From: Engraulis encrasicolus
Lineage: Eukaryota; Chordata; Actinopteri; Clupeiformes; Engraulidae
DNA: 64,000 nt
NCBI RefSeq assembly: GCF_034702125.1
Contig: NC_085868.1
Location: forward strand, 39,856,859 to 39,920,858
Direction: 5' to 3'
The notes beneath the pieces are model-generated. The model was not told the origin of the DNA and ran no database searches. It saw nothing but the letters and a program-made list of their open reading frames with translations. The position numbers were made by a program, and so were the translations under genes. This document shows, piece after piece, positions 9,701-19,930 of the stretch (within the stretch, counting starts at the first letter, position 1; every line of letters begins with the position of its first letter).

Positions 9701-12545
9701 ATTTCGGGAGCATGAAGTTGCTGTGAGTGGAGACATAAAGAGCATGTTCCACCAAGTGCGCCTGCTACCCGAAGACCGGCCTCTCCTGCGCTTTGTGTGG
9801 CGCAACCTACAGCAAGACGAACCCCCTGCAGTGTACGAGTGGCAGGTGCTGCCATTCGGCACTACTTGCAGCCCGTGTTGCGCTGTGTTCGCCCTGCAGC
9901 ACCACACAAGAGAGAACACCCAGCCTGGAGATGAGGTGAGGACTTCAGTAGAACGATGCTTCTATGTGGACAATTGTCTGCAGTCCCTCCCTACCACCGC
10001 TGTCGCCAGAGACCTTGTGGACAAGTTGAGCGCCCTCCTGTCCTCTGCTGGCTTTGTACTTCGTCAGTGGGCCAGCAACGTACCCGAAGTGATCAGCCAC
10101 CTACCCGAGGACCTCAGATCCACCAGCGCTGACCTCTGGTTGGCACACGAGAAGACGGACAGTCCCGAGTCGACATTGGGTCTCAGCTGGCAGTTCTCCA
10201 CTGACATCCTGGGATACAAATGTCGCCCTATCCAGTACGATGAGCCCACAATGCGCAACATCTACAAGGTGCTCGCCAGTCAGTATGACCCCTTGGGCTT
10301 CATCCTGCCCTATACCACCAGAGCCAAGATGCTAGTGAGATGCCTTTGGGACAAGCAGAGAGGCTGGGATGACCCCCAGTTACCCCCACATCTCCTCAAG
10401 CAGTGGAGAGACTGGGAAGGCGAGTTGCAGTTTCTCCCTCAAGTCCGCTTCAGTCGTCCATACCTACCTAAGGGCACAGCTGCTGCCGTAAGCGAGAGAG
10501 AGCTTCACATCTTCTGCGATGCATCGGAGCTGGCCTACGGAGCAGTGGCGTACCTCAGGATGGTCGACAGCAACGGCGCACCACACCTGGCCTTCGTCAT
10601 GGCTCGTTCCAGAGTGGCCCCCAGACGTCTACAGTCCATGCCGAGGTTGGAGCTGTGTGGTGCCCTCACCGGAGCTCAGCTCTCCAAGCTCCTGAGCGAT
10701 GAGCTTACCCTGGACATCAAGCGAACCGTGATGTGGACAGACTCCACAACCGTGCTGGCGTGGCTGAGATCGGAATCCTGCCGATTCAAAGTCTTTGTCG
10801 GCACCCGTGTCGCTGAAATTCAAGATCTCACTCAGCAACATACCTGGCGGTATGTCGACTCTGCCCAGAATCCTGCTGACGATATTACTCGTGGCAAGAG
10901 ACTACAGGACCTAGCCCAACCCAACAGATGGAGCCAAGGCCCTCCGTTTCTCCTCCTACCTTGTGACCAGTGGCCAGCAGACCCTCCAAGCGCCCTGGGA
11001 GATTCTCCAGATCCTTCAGAGTTTCGCAAAGAGACCTTCTGTGGTGCCACCTCCACAGCTGTGAGTCAAGCCGACTCAGAGCTGGACAAGTACAGCACCT
11101 GGAGGGAGCTGCTGCAGGCCACAGCCCTGGAGATTCATGGGGCGGCTGCTGAGGATGGATGTGCTAGTGCAGAGGATTACCGTGATGCAGAGACTTACCT
11201 TCTTCGACAGGTCCAGCGAGACTGCTTCCCCAATGAGCTTCGTCTCCTTAAAGCAAAGAAACCAGTCCTACGGAGCAGCCGTCTCTGCGACCTCTCTCCG
11301 GAACTCGACGAAAGCAGCGACCTCATCAGAGTTGGTGGTCGACTCCGCCGGTCAGAGGACCTGGACCACTCCAGTCTACACCCAGTGGTGTTAGACCCCT
11401 CACATCCAGTGACCCTCCTGCTTATTCAGGACTTCGATAGTCGCTTGAAACACCCCGGGCCCGAGCGCGTCTTTGCAGAGATCCGGCGCTCCTACTGGAT
11501 TCTGCGAGGCCGAGAGGCAGTACGTCGCTTCCAGAAAACGTGTGGAGACTGCCGCCGCTGGAAGGCGAAGCCTGCTGTCCCTCAAATGGCTGATCTGCCC
11601 TTAGCCCGCCTACGCCTGTTTAAACCTGCCTTCTACTCTACAGGCATCGACTGCTTCGGTCCGTTTGAAGTCAAGGTGGGAAGGCGTCTGGAGAAGAGGT
11701 GGGGGATCATATTCAAATGCCTAACCGTCAGAGCGGTTCACCTTGATCTACTTACCTCCATCGATGCCGACTCCTTTCTCATGGCCCTAAGAAGGTTTAT
11801 CGCCCGTAGAGGGACCCCTGCTGAGATCTATTCAGACCAGGGGACCAACTTCAAAGCCGGTGACCGAGAGCTACGAGAGGCGTTCGCAGCCATGTCACCT
11901 GATCTCCAGTCCCTCCTGGCACCCTACAGAATCAACTTCCACTTCAACCCTCCCGCTGCGCCACACTTTGGAGGAGTGTGGGAGCGAGAGATTCGCTCAG
12001 TGAAGAGTGCCTTGTACACCACTGTAGGTGGTCAACCCCTTCAGGAGGAGGTCCTCCGCACCGTCCTCGTCGAAGTGGAGGCGATCCTGAACTCCAAACC
12101 GTTGGGGTACGTTCCCTCCGACGTCAGTGACCCAGACCCGGTCACTCCCAACTGCCTGCTGATGGGGCGGCCCGACGGGTCCCTCCCACAAGTCGTCTAC
12201 CCCAGAGATGAGCTCCTAAGCCAGCGGAGGTGGAAGCACACTCAGGTGATGACAGACCACTTCTGGGCTCGCTTCATCAGACTGTACTTACCTGGGCTTC
12301 AGCTCAGACAGAAGTGGCAGTCCTCCTCGGCCGACGTCACAGAAGGCTCTGTGGCAATGATCGTGGACCCCCAGCTCCCGAGGGCCATGTGGCCTATTGG
12401 GCGCATCGTCAAGGTCCACCCCAGCCTTGATGGTCACGTCCGGTCCGCGGATGTGAAGGTCAGAGACCGCACCTACACCCGACCTGTCGCCCGGCTGGTG
12501 ATCCTGCCAGCCCTTCCAGTCGGTGTAGAGACTCATCCAACTTGA
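6789..12545 (+). CDS. BEL/Pao gag-pol polyprotein
   Basis: This 1918-codon frame encodes the structural and enzymatic proteins for retrotransposition through virus-like particles. I chose the ATG at 6789 (context AAGATGG); the frame is open slightly further upstream, but only from a TTG at 6774. In order, the protein has a Pro-rich N-terminal gag part and a DUF1759-like gag region (about 285-452). Cys/His knuckles follow from about 515 (CX2CX4HX4C), 549 (CX2CX3HX4C) and 567. The aspartic protease motif is LDDGS (Asp641). The reverse transcriptase has Asp982 and the motif YVDN (1059-1062). RNase H has Asp1244, Glu1288 and Asp1318. The integrase has an HHCC zinc-binding region (about 1539-1592) and catalytic Asp1621, Asp1683 and Glu1732, followed by a DUF5641-like C-terminus. 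There is no internal stop or frameshift. The unusual point is YVDN where most reverse transcriptases have YVDD. The domain order, with integrase last and gag and pol fused, is typical of the family. Confidence 0.95.
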   Translation: MDMKDVEFPVVRPRRQTRPPLRYEDYEVDYKGLGAHWHEEENVRSHSTPHHLLSHSPARSTAYDAELEDIQQERRVLEHMLEQSLQSQQCMSAGLAELKAVRADMLQLVNTARSLQQPQEVHGYHSATVDDDGEWPPPPPWVSNTVDVPPVSEQPMVDRLDRLMSELQLLRNETQAAKQDVAPVAQPLSAPPPSQPFGPTYPSNSHGPTVTQRQRPAWSSLPPPPPQLTSTPYGVPLNPTALRPPPTQRPPPPQGLPYASRQAPTYSTPSYHTSIVESAYRGPRATIPNFSHRDPGEFTHLKIALENLLPAHSTEMFKYQVLVDHLKLEEAKLIADAYIHSQTPFTDTMMALNEKFGQPHQLTIKRIAEVMDTPDIRRGDAVAFDQFSLQIQSLVGMLKTLGPDGEVELLCGTHVARLLSKLPPEQRADFRRCMFSQSKRSYTLYDLAQWLKHEAWCHDFDGQLSSRGVKAKPSAKPSTNPKKPSVTVLHGTDSTPREVKPTSDSQAKVKPAPYCAFCDNREHHLSQCTAISKLSKEQLTEWIKTNKRCWRCARSHQAAQCTLKKTCNLCQGRHLQALHEVNTATQRGPTQATAPPQGGGTTSTEVLYLDRPAEGSRVLLKVVPVFLYHGGRALDTYAVLDDGSERTMLLPAANEALGLHGTPESLPLRTIRQDVETLYGASVSFTIASQARPETKYKITNAFTSARIDLADHTYPLEQLQRKYKHLAGLSLQPFKRVKPLLLVGSDHPHLVTPTQPVRLGPPGAPAAVHTRLGWALQGPSSVISQHSSPQHCFFTSVPPQVTELMKNVEKLWQADLIPLRGSKVVTRSKQDNLAISLLEGRTTRVDVEGISRLATPLLRHKDMPRLQATPDAVLPSLRGVERRLQRDPEKATVYGAEIDKLIQAGSVVKLDPSEVTGGEEAWYIPHHLVSHNGKHRLVFNCSFRYRGQSLNEHLLPGPTLGASLLGVLLRFREHEVAVSGDIKSMFHQVRLLPEDRPLLRFVWRNLQQDEPPAVYEWQVLPFGTTCSPCCAVFALQHHTRENTQPGDEVRTSVERCFYVDNCLQSLPTTAVARDLVDKLSALLSSAGFVLRQWASNVPEVISHLPEDLRSTSADLWLAHEKTDSPESTLGLSWQFSTDILGYKCRPIQYDEPTMRNIYKVLASQYDPLGFILPYTTRAKMLVRCLWDKQRGWDDPQLPPHLLKQWRDWEGELQFLPQVRFSRPYLPKGTAAAVSERELHIFCDASELAYGAVAYLRMVDSNGAPHLAFVMARSRVAPRRLQSMPRLELCGALTGAQLSKLLSDELTLDIKRTVMWTDSTTVLAWLRSESCRFKVFVGTRVAEIQDLTQQHTWRYVDSAQNPADDITRGKRLQDLAQPNRWSQGPPFLLLPCDQWPADPPSALGDSPDPSEFRKETFCGATSTAVSQADSELDKYSTWRELLQATALEIHGAAAEDGCASAEDYRDAETYLLRQVQRDCFPNELRLLKAKKPVLRSSRLCDLSPELDESSDLIRVGGRLRRSEDLDHSSLHPVVLDPSHPVTLLLIQDFDSRLKHPGPERVFAEIRRSYWILRGREAVRRFQKTCGDCRRWKAKPAVPQMADLPLARLRLFKPAFYSTGIDCFGPFEVKVGRRLEKRWGIIFKCLTVRAVHLDLLTSIDADSFLMALRRFIARRGTPAEIYSDQGTNFKAGDRELREAFAAMSPDLQSLLAPYRINFHFNPPAAPHFGGVWEREIRSVKSALYTTVGGQPLQEEVLRTVLVEVEAILNSKPLGYVPSDVSDPDPVTPNCLLMGRPDGSLPQVVYPRDELLSQRRWKHTQVMTDHFWARFIRLYLPGLQLRQKWQSSSADVTEGSVAMIVDPQLPRAMWPIGRIVKVHPSLDGHVRSADVKVRDRTYTRPVARLVILPALPVGVETHPT

Positions 12546-12594
12546 GTAGCCTTTTCTTTTTTTTTCAAATGTACCAGGTACATTTGGGGGCGGC
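12546..12594 (+). promoter_or_regulatory. Gag-pol 3' end and putative polypurine tract
   Basis: Just before the 3' LTR, GGGGGCGGC (12586-12594) is a G-rich run in the position of a plus-strand primer. It is short and interrupted by C, so the assignment is tentative. A small palindrome, GTACCAGGTAC, lies upstream. Confidence 0.45.
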
Positions 12595-13333
12595 TGTAGA
12601 AAAGGCTATGGACACTCAGTAGTTTTCACTGTTATTTTCATGCACTTCCTTAGTTTAACGATAGGACTCTTATTTTGACATCGCTAGTTTCCGGAAGTGA
12701 CATCACGCCTTCCTCCATCTTTGTTTTAGTTCAGATGCCATGATTCAGTCACACCTAACTCCGGAAAGTTTCCTAATTTATCTTCAGCAATCCTGTGTTT
12801 GTGTGCATAAATGACCGCAGTAAGTCACCTTATATTGTTGTTTAGATGATGTTTTGTCAGTATCAATGTATATTTCGGTATATTTGTGCGCAATCCTGTC
12901 GTTATTTGGTAGATTGTTTCAAACATGTCTAGTTCACATGTTGCCTATGCAATTGATGTAATTCCAGTTTATTTACATCAGTTATGTATATTAATGATTA
13001 TTATGGTGATTAGTGTGGTGTGAATGTAACCGTAACTCCACTGGCAACATCTGATTCGCTGTATTTTATTTCCTTCGTTTAGGATCACACACTCACACGT
13101 GTGTAAACACAGATCCAAATCCCTGTAATGTACATCCTTGAAGCTGAATAGAAGAAAGTCAACTTTAACCAACCTGCCTCGCGTCATCCTTTTCCTCCCT
13201 AACCCCCATTCAACATCCTTCTGGCCTTAAGTGGTGCTCTGGCCGGCACTCCTTGATTGTGTGTAATGGAAATACAGAACGGCGCAACCTCTTAGTTTAA
13301 TATACAGTCCAACCACCTGCTATCTTCCCTACA
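12595..13333 (+). repeat. 3' LTR of BEL/Pao element
   Basis: 739 bp, beginning TGTAGAAAAGG and ending TTCCCTACA, followed at once by the target duplication GTTGT (13334-13338). Differences from the 5' LTR cluster at about 12890-12990. Confidence 0.95.
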
Positions 13334-13338
13334 GTTGT

Positions 13339-13644
13339 GATAGCACATGGCAAGGATTTGTCATTCTGAGGCTGCTTTCTCCACTCTTGGCTTCTCGATT
13401 CTACGTCTCATATTGGATGGAGCGAGGAGGAGAGTGGAATGTCAATTCAAACACAACCTAACACGTGCGTCCATGTTTTTTTTTTTGCTAAACTGAGACA
13501 CTGTATGTGTGGGGGAAAACAATATAGACTGATTGAGAAACTGGACTCAAGACTGGATTAAAAAAAAAAAACAAATAGGAAATTGGAGTGCTTCAGGCTC
13601 GTCACCTCTTTTCCTTGCTCATCCATGGGGCTCTCAAACAGTTT
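13339..13644. other. Unassigned sequence
   Basis: No gene or element ends were recognised. There are short T and A runs. Confidence 0.3.
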
Positions 13645-13790
13645 GCCAAATAATTTTTTTTTTTAAATGCAACCTTGAGTGCAAACTTGTTCAGGGTAGA
13701 AGAAATCCGAGGCACTCAAGGTTGCACTTTTAAAAAATATATTATTTGGCTACCATAACAACACGTTTCGGCCCATATGGCCTTCTTCAG
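13645..13790 (-). mobile_element. Inverted-repeat element with hammerhead-like core 2
   Basis: Arms at 13645-13682 and 13712-13750 share GCAACCTTGAGTGC and CCAAATAAT. Just beyond the right arm, the minus strand at 13765-13790 reads CTGAAGA, hairpin GGCC atat GGGCC, GAAAC. This is the best-formed hammerhead-like core in the window. The arrangement resembles the terminal regions of Penelope-like elements, some of which are known to carry hammerheads. Confidence 0.6.
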
Positions 13791-14836
13791 GGTGCATGAC
13801 AGAATTGCTTTTCAATATTTTACATCCACGTTTCGTGTCTTTGTGTATAGATTCATCACCTGGGAAAGTGGCTATTCCCACAAACTCAAGATACATAATG
13901 CAGTCTTCTCACACAAGAAACATCCGTTATCCCTCATAAGCACCCCTTTCCATTCAACACAACTGTCCAAATGAGCCTATACTCTGGCCCTGAACCCATC
14001 CTTCAGCTCCCATGCACTTGCACATGTAGGCTATTGTATTGCCTGTCTTCTTCACCCAATGTTTTGAAACATGAATAGTATTGAAATACAAAGGGTGTAT
14101 AATATGTTATATAATACTCAATACTGAATACTGAATACTCAATACACTCTGCTTCTTCCCACTCCTTTTCAGATGTGATTAGTGTGTGTTTTTCCTCTCT
14201 ATGATTTATTTGTTGTTGTCGACTTAAAGGTTGTTGTATTGTGTTCTACTGCATATCTGAAATAAAGTGAAGTGGAAGCCCAACTGGGAAACTGCAACTC
14301 CCATTGTCATTGTCACACAGCACACAAGTGAACACTGCAACGAAATTGCATTTATGCCTCACCCGTGCAAGGGGGCAGCCCCCCACGTAACTCATGAACT
14401 TGCAGTAATAATTAAATTCAAACAGTACTTTAGTCCAAGCTCTAAATTGGTAATCGATGGGTTTGCAGATTTGATAAGCATGAATGCATGTTTCATTCAG
14501 TATACAGGCCTATTGAATTAATATTGCAGTAAATAGTACTGTAAATAATATTATTATTTCATATTTCAGAAACAAATAGGTGGGGAACACATTCATTTTT
14601 CCAAAGCACATGATAACCGAGTCTGATATTGATAATCTCCGTTTTAACTGACTTGCTATGTGTATCTACGTAGTGACATAGGCCTACGTACGCTCAGCTT
14701 ATCTGACAGTAAAGAGAAATGAGCGTGGAGGGTAGTGTTTCTCAGTGGGGACCCTACAGCCCCCAGAGGGTGATAGGGGCACTCGAGGGGGTGTTGAGAA
14801 GAATACAGCTGAGAGTGGTGCGCTCAGATGCAAATG
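13791..14836. other. Unassigned sequence
   Basis: No gene was recognised. About 14100-14150 has short AATACTGAATACT-type tandem copies. About 14737-14775 resembles a degraded end of the hAT family whose ends read CAGTGGTTC. Confidence 0.3.
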
Positions 14837-15034
14837 GGGGCAATTAGTCTATTTTATTTTCAATACTAAGGGGCAATTAGTCTATTTTATTTTCAATACT
14901 AAGGGGCAATTAGTCAATTTTATTTTCAATACTAAGGGGCAATTAGTCTATTTTATTTTCAATACTAAAGGGCAATTAGTTTGTTTTATTTTTAATACTA
15001 AGGGGCAATTAGTCTATTTTATTTTTAATAGTAA
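14837..15034. repeat. 33-bp minisatellite, six copies
   Basis: A 33-bp unit starting GGGGCAATTAGTCTATTTTA is repeated six times head to tail. Because 33 is a multiple of three, one frame stays open and reads an 11-residue repeat (GQLVYFIFNTK). I regard this as a by-product rather than a gene. Confidence 0.95.
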
Positions 15035-15362
15035 GGGGGTCGTTGACAGGCTTATGATAAGCGAGGGTACGTTTGTTCCAAAAGGTTGAGAACATGGTGT
15101 AGGGGAACAGAATCATTGTCTGGACTGCAGAGCAAAAGTCAGGAAAATGTTTGTGTTGCGATATTGTCAAGCACATTACCAAAACAGCCACCTTTCCGTC
15201 CATTGCTGGTTTCATCCAAAGAACCAGCTCAATTGGCCTGGTCTTAGCTATCAAATGCTCATAACATGCAAGGAGAGAATTGAGTGGAATGATGGCAAAC
15301 TGATGAATAGACTATGACGGTAAGGCTGATGGCTAAGCAGCTGAGAACATTCAAGGAAGCTC
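15035..15362. other. Unassigned sequence
   Basis: Nothing recognisable beyond short uninformative frames. Confidence 0.3.
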
Positions 15363-15508
15363 AACACTTAAGATTTTATTTTGCCTTAAGACATGTGAAA
15401 GTTTTATCTTTTACCTGACATGTGTCGATGGAAGTAATACCGTCGAAACATGTCAGGTAAAAGATAAAACTTTCACATGTCTTAAGGCAAAATAAAATCT
15501 TAAGTGTT
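15363..15508. repeat. 61-bp perfect inverted repeat with hammerhead-like loop 3
   Basis: Positions 15363-15423 and 15448-15508 are reverse complements along their whole 61 bp. The 24-bp centre has a degraded hammerhead-like order, with GTCGATGGA on one side and GTCGAAAC on the other. RNA from either strand would form a very long hairpin. Near-perfect arms imply recent formation or ongoing gene conversion. Confidence 0.85.
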
Positions 15509-17882
15509 TAGTTAAACAGCTAGACATAATGAACGCTATACATATATTTAAGGACGTTTCTGAGTATTTCGTGATGCATTGGTGCTTCCATTCAAATGCT
15601 AAGAATGTGTTTTTCTTTATAATCTTTTGAGTAGGGCCTACACTCCTTCCAGTTTTAGAAAAGTAAAAAAACAGTTTGTATAATGAATTTTCTAAAGGGC
15701 AAAACCATTTTGTCATAAAACATATTGGATAAAAAAGGAGTGCCAAAATGGCATTGTCACAAACAGTGCTCAACAAACTGAAAGACTCAGTCTGCCTGCA
15801 TTGATTTCCCGAATATGAGTCATATCCTAAAATGTTTTTTATTTCTTTAATTAACATTTAAGATTAGCATTAGATTAAGATAGCATTAGATAACATTTAT
15901 CTTACAAAATATTGACACAAACACTGTCTCGCCCCCAGCCATTGGTACCATACAACTCAGTCTCCATCTACTCTGTGCAACGACACAGATCCAGCTTAAC
16001 CAATAAACAGACTAGGCAGTTGCCTAGGCTAGGCCCCCACCAAATTTACCCATTGTTGGGGGGCCCCACCATTGTAAATACCAGCGAATGTTGGCGTATC
16101 CAACGGGGGATGAGTAGGCATATGTTGCAAATCCCATCGCAACAGTGCTGGCGGCGGTACTCAAGCAGTTGTTCTGTGCCCACTAGCTGTTCATGGTGCT
16201 GCAGACCCAGGTAGCCTGCATGCAGACGCCTTCAATGAAGAGTCACTGAAAAGGAAGAATTTAATCACACACGCTGTTTTAGATTAGCAAAATTCACTGC
16301 CTGTCATGAAGGCAGCATTTTCAGGCATCACAGGTGCAGACGCAAATGGCCCTGGCATATTTAGCCTAGGCCTACATGCACCCCCCTCTCTGAACAAAAT
16401 TGCACAGGGGCATGACATTTCTATCGGGTTCGGAGAATGGCGAGCTGTTCTGATGCACCAAGTTACAAGGTGCCACCCCTCCCCCACTCACGGTAAAAAT
16501 TATACAATCAGTCAGAATTATAAAGCTCGCAAGTTAGCCATAAATCACAACTACTTGTACCGTAGTTCTAGTTAGCAAAGACAGCTTCTCAACCTCCCAT
16601 CAGAATATTCAGACATGGTGATGGCAGAAAATCGTGTAACTTGAAGTTAATGTCTCTGAAGTGCAATTGAAACTGATATCACAGTGTGTGTGTGTGTGAG
16701 AGAGAGCGTTTGTAATCTTGAATATTCAACAATGAATGCTGTCTAATGAAAGCAAATCTTGGTGCAAGCAGAGCATTTTGATGTCATGGCTGATTGTGTT
16801 CCGGAGAGCATGGGTTTTTGAATTATATGTGATAACCTACATAGAAGATACTGTGATATAGGCCTATAATGTAAGTTTTTGTCTCTAATACAGTAGGGCC
16901 TACTGTCTCTAATATAAGAAGGCTATTAAATACCTATTACTATACTAGAAATGTGTGGGGGTGTATATTTCATGCCAGCTTTGGTTGGTGAACAGTAGTG
17001 TTGTGTTTGTCTTTCTTACCTTCTTTTTTAGAGGAGGAATACTCTTAGGGCCACTTAGGGCCACTGCCAAATTGGGAAGAAGAAGGCAAAAGTTTAAGGT
17101 TAAGGTATCCTGAGTGGCTTGCTTAGAATATGAAAAGCATGGAATAACAAAGGCAGAACATGGTGTTGTCCCCATTGTCCCCATAGGCCCAATCGAACAG
17201 CAGTCAGGGTTTCAGCAAGGCCTTCCCCCGTACGATTTTTTGAAACCCACAAATGACTTGTGGACTGTTGTTTTTTTGGTTTTATATGTTTGTACACAAC
17301 AAATGATTATTGAATGTTTAGTTCTTGCATACCCCCCCCTTCTCATCCCTTTTGCGACAGCCAGACTGGTATATCGGCCAAATCTCAGTCAGCGCTGACA
17401 CAGTGTGTCTTGTGTGTCTTGTGTGACTCATGCACATGACTCAAGTGTACTACTAAGGATGTTCTCTAGTAGGCCTACCTGTCATCCTTAGAAGAGACAC
17501 TGTATACGCACTAAAGGAAAAGACAATAACAATTAATTGAAGGACAATGATGTGACATTTAATCAGAACACATAAACGGATGGTAAATGTTAGACTGTGG
17601 GGCAGACAATTACAAACAGATTACAAACGGCCAAATGGTAACAATGTGTCATTTCCGTAAATCCTGTCAGCAGTCATGGATAAAGGGGAGCGTGTGATAA
17701 CACCGCTGCTGATGGCATTCAACAAGCGTGACATTTACTGAATCTGAATAGCCTTGGCCTACTATCCAGAAGACTGCTGTGGCACTTCATGCGGTGCTAG
17801 AAGAGAATCATGAAACTTCTGCCTTCCTCAGTTCCTCAGTTTTTTTCTCATTTTTCAGCTAACAATATTTTGGTCAGCACCC
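15509..17882. other. Unassigned intergenic sequence
   Basis: No gene was recognised. About 16015-16075 holds a fragment of the GGCAGTTGCCTAGG/GGGGCCC dispersed family. About 16682-16706 is a short GT/GA microsatellite. The remaining frames are short and without motifs. Confidence 0.35.
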
Positions 17883-17886
17883 TTAA

Positions 17887-18781
17887 CCCTATCGAGACCG
17901 GGGGGGGGGGGCTAAAAGTGCCCGCACCATGTATAACTCCTGAATGACTATGACTACGAAACTTGGTGACTTTTCCTAAAATTAAGTTGGCTAAAATGTG
18001 ATACCAAAATATAAGGTTTATCATTTTTGTTGTTGCCATGGCAACGGTTTTCTGACTGGTACGTCTGACCAAAAATCACTAATCTAAGTCTCATCAGTGT
18101 ACCCACCTTATTGCATACTACTTATGGTACAGTTATTTCATTACATTAGCATAACTTTACCAAATATAATATTAGCTTAATTAATTATCATTAATTTATG
18201 CTAATTTGATGACATCATCGCATGTAAAATTAAATAGCTACTTTTATCTGTACCAATGCACATTTCACTTCAATTGCATTTCTTCTTTTTATTTCTCATT
18301 GCTTGTGTGTCTTATTTAGATCATGCCCTACAAATTTGGTAATAATGTATCCTGTTGTTGAGGGCTGACTTCTTGCGGCAATGTTGTAAGAAACTGAAGC
18401 CACTTTGCCATATCTACGACGTGATTTTGTGACGTAATTTTCCATTTTTTTTACATTTTTATCAGCATCAAAAACCCCTGTGAACATTTGAAGTGGTTTG
18501 ATGCACATATTAACTTAAATTGATGTGCATTACCCAAGTTAGATGGAAAATACATTACGGCGACTTTTTGGGCAATAAAATCAGGAAATGATGTCATAAA
18601 GACGTCATAATACCCAATAATGACACCAAACTGATGTCAAGCGTAGGGTCATGGATGATGATCATATCCTCCAAGTTTGGTTGTCATACACCATTCGGTT
18701 CCTAACTTATGAGGTGGGGGTCAAAAGACCCCCCCACCCCCCCGGCCCCAGGAATGCCAAAAAAGCCCGGTCTGGATAGGG
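17887..18781. mobile_element. TTAA-flanked piggyBac-like element (895 bp)
   Basis: The ends are CCCTATCGAGACCGGG and CCCGGTCTGGATAGGG, inverted with one mismatch. They are bounded by TTAA at 17883-17886 and 18782-18785. TTAA duplications and a CCCT start are typical of piggyBac-type elements. There is no transposase frame. The interior is AT-rich with several TGATGTCAT-like palindromes. Confidence 0.85.
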
Positions 18782-18785
18782 TTAA

Positions 18786-19352
18786 AAGAAAATTAAAAAA
18801 TGTTGGGTGAAGCCTGCTCCAACCTTTATGAACTAGAAGAGAATCATGGAAATGATCTACAGTTTTACCTTTCAAATGGTCAGCAGCAGACATGTTGAAG
18901 TGGAAAAATGTGGACAATACATCTCTGAGATAGACGCTTCCAAACATAGTGAATACGCCATTCTTTTCAGGCTGGGTAAAGATGGGGTGGAGAAAACCTC
19001 ATTCAATTAAACAGAAAAAAAAACCTTTTTAGAAGACCTGTCAAAGATTTTTCTTTTAGACGCCATGTCTTAACTTGCAAAATACAGTAGCCTAGTGCTC
19101 CTGCACAGTGTACATAGCATATTGTCGCTATTGGTTCTCTTCTCATCTTGTAACCCTTTTTCCACACATCCACTTAGATCACCTCTTATACCAATATTCC
19201 AAGAAAAAACACAGTTCTTCAGAGCAATGTGACCTCCGCAAAGCCTCTGCAAAGCCATTCTAATGAGTATTTTGATGTGTTTCATTCAATGTATGTTTCA
19301 ACACATCATAACGTTTTATGCCGACATGACACAGCCTTGGCCATTACGTCTC
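18786..19352. other. Unassigned sequence
   Basis: No gene or element ends were recognised. Confidence 0.3.
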
Positions 19353-19626
19353 AGGTGCTGTTTCCACGTAGCTGGATATTTTTATATGTGGATATTTTTT
19401 TCTCCTGGTTGCATTGGTTTTGCATTGGTTTTGGCCTTCCGTTTCCACATAGCAGATATTTAAAATCCAGGTATAAAAAGCAGGAGAAAAAAATATCCTA
19501 TTTAGGGGGCTGAAACGCATTTGTTACAATGGAGGATTTATTTTTATCCACATGTTGCGTTTACACCTAAACAGGAGAAAAAAATACCCTGCTAAAAAAA
19601 TATCCTGCTACGTGGAAACAGCACCT
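19353..19626. mobile_element. Inverted-repeat MITE
   Basis: AGGTGCTGTTTCCACGTAGC at 19353 is matched in inverted form by GCTACGTGGAAACAGCACCT ending at 19626. The two arms are perfect over 20 bp. Sub-terminal GGAGAAAAAAATA-type motifs recur. No convincing target duplication was found. Confidence 0.8.
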
Positions 19627-19769
19627 CAAAGTGCAGTGCAATGTGTTTCACAAAATGCACGTTTCAAAACCTTTCATGGACATCCATCTCACCTGAACAC
19701 GAGACTCCTCTCATCATTCAAAAGTGAAAAAGCACATTGGGATGAGCTGTGAACGTCATTCAAAGACGT

Positions 19770-19930
19770 AGCCCCTTAATGCGCGCCGTACCTCCAGTGG
19801 CACGCTGTAATAGTCATTGAAATGTACCTACCATAGCACTACAATACTATGACACGGCACAGGCTCTTTAGTAATGCACCATGACTTGGTCATTACCATA
19901 CTGGTAACAACAAATGTATAAAGCCGCGTA
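19770..19930. repeat. Dispersed repeat copy A
   Basis: The block from CCCCTTAATGCGCGCCGTAC to about TATAAAGCCGCG recurs inverted at about 54205-54378. A weaker relative lies near 57430-57550. It is probably a small non-autonomous DNA element. Confidence 0.65.

Larger units (their letters stand above)
6006..13333 (+). mobile_element. Complete BEL/Pao LTR retrotransposon
   Basis: The element has two LTRs beginning TGT and ending ACA, and is flanked by a perfect 5-bp target duplication GTTGT at 6001-6005 and 13334-13338. Between the LTRs are a primer-binding site, one gag-pol reading frame and a short G-rich tract before the 3' LTR. I count about eight substitutions and one indel between the LTRs by eye, so the insertion is fairly recent. 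No env-like frame is present. The element is structurally complete, although one reverse-transcriptase active-site residue is atypical (see the CDS). It lies in repeat-rich DNA about 11.7 kb upstream of the GRPR start codon and does not interrupt a visible gene. Confidence 0.96.

Noticed and set aside
6961..12536. Many antisense or offset frames inside the BEL element
   Set aside because: They overlap the strongly supported gag-pol frame, have no family motifs and look like shadows of GC-rich coding sequence.
14837..15034. A CRISPR-like array
   Set aside because: The 33-bp units abut with no spacers, in a vertebrate genome. This is a minisatellite.
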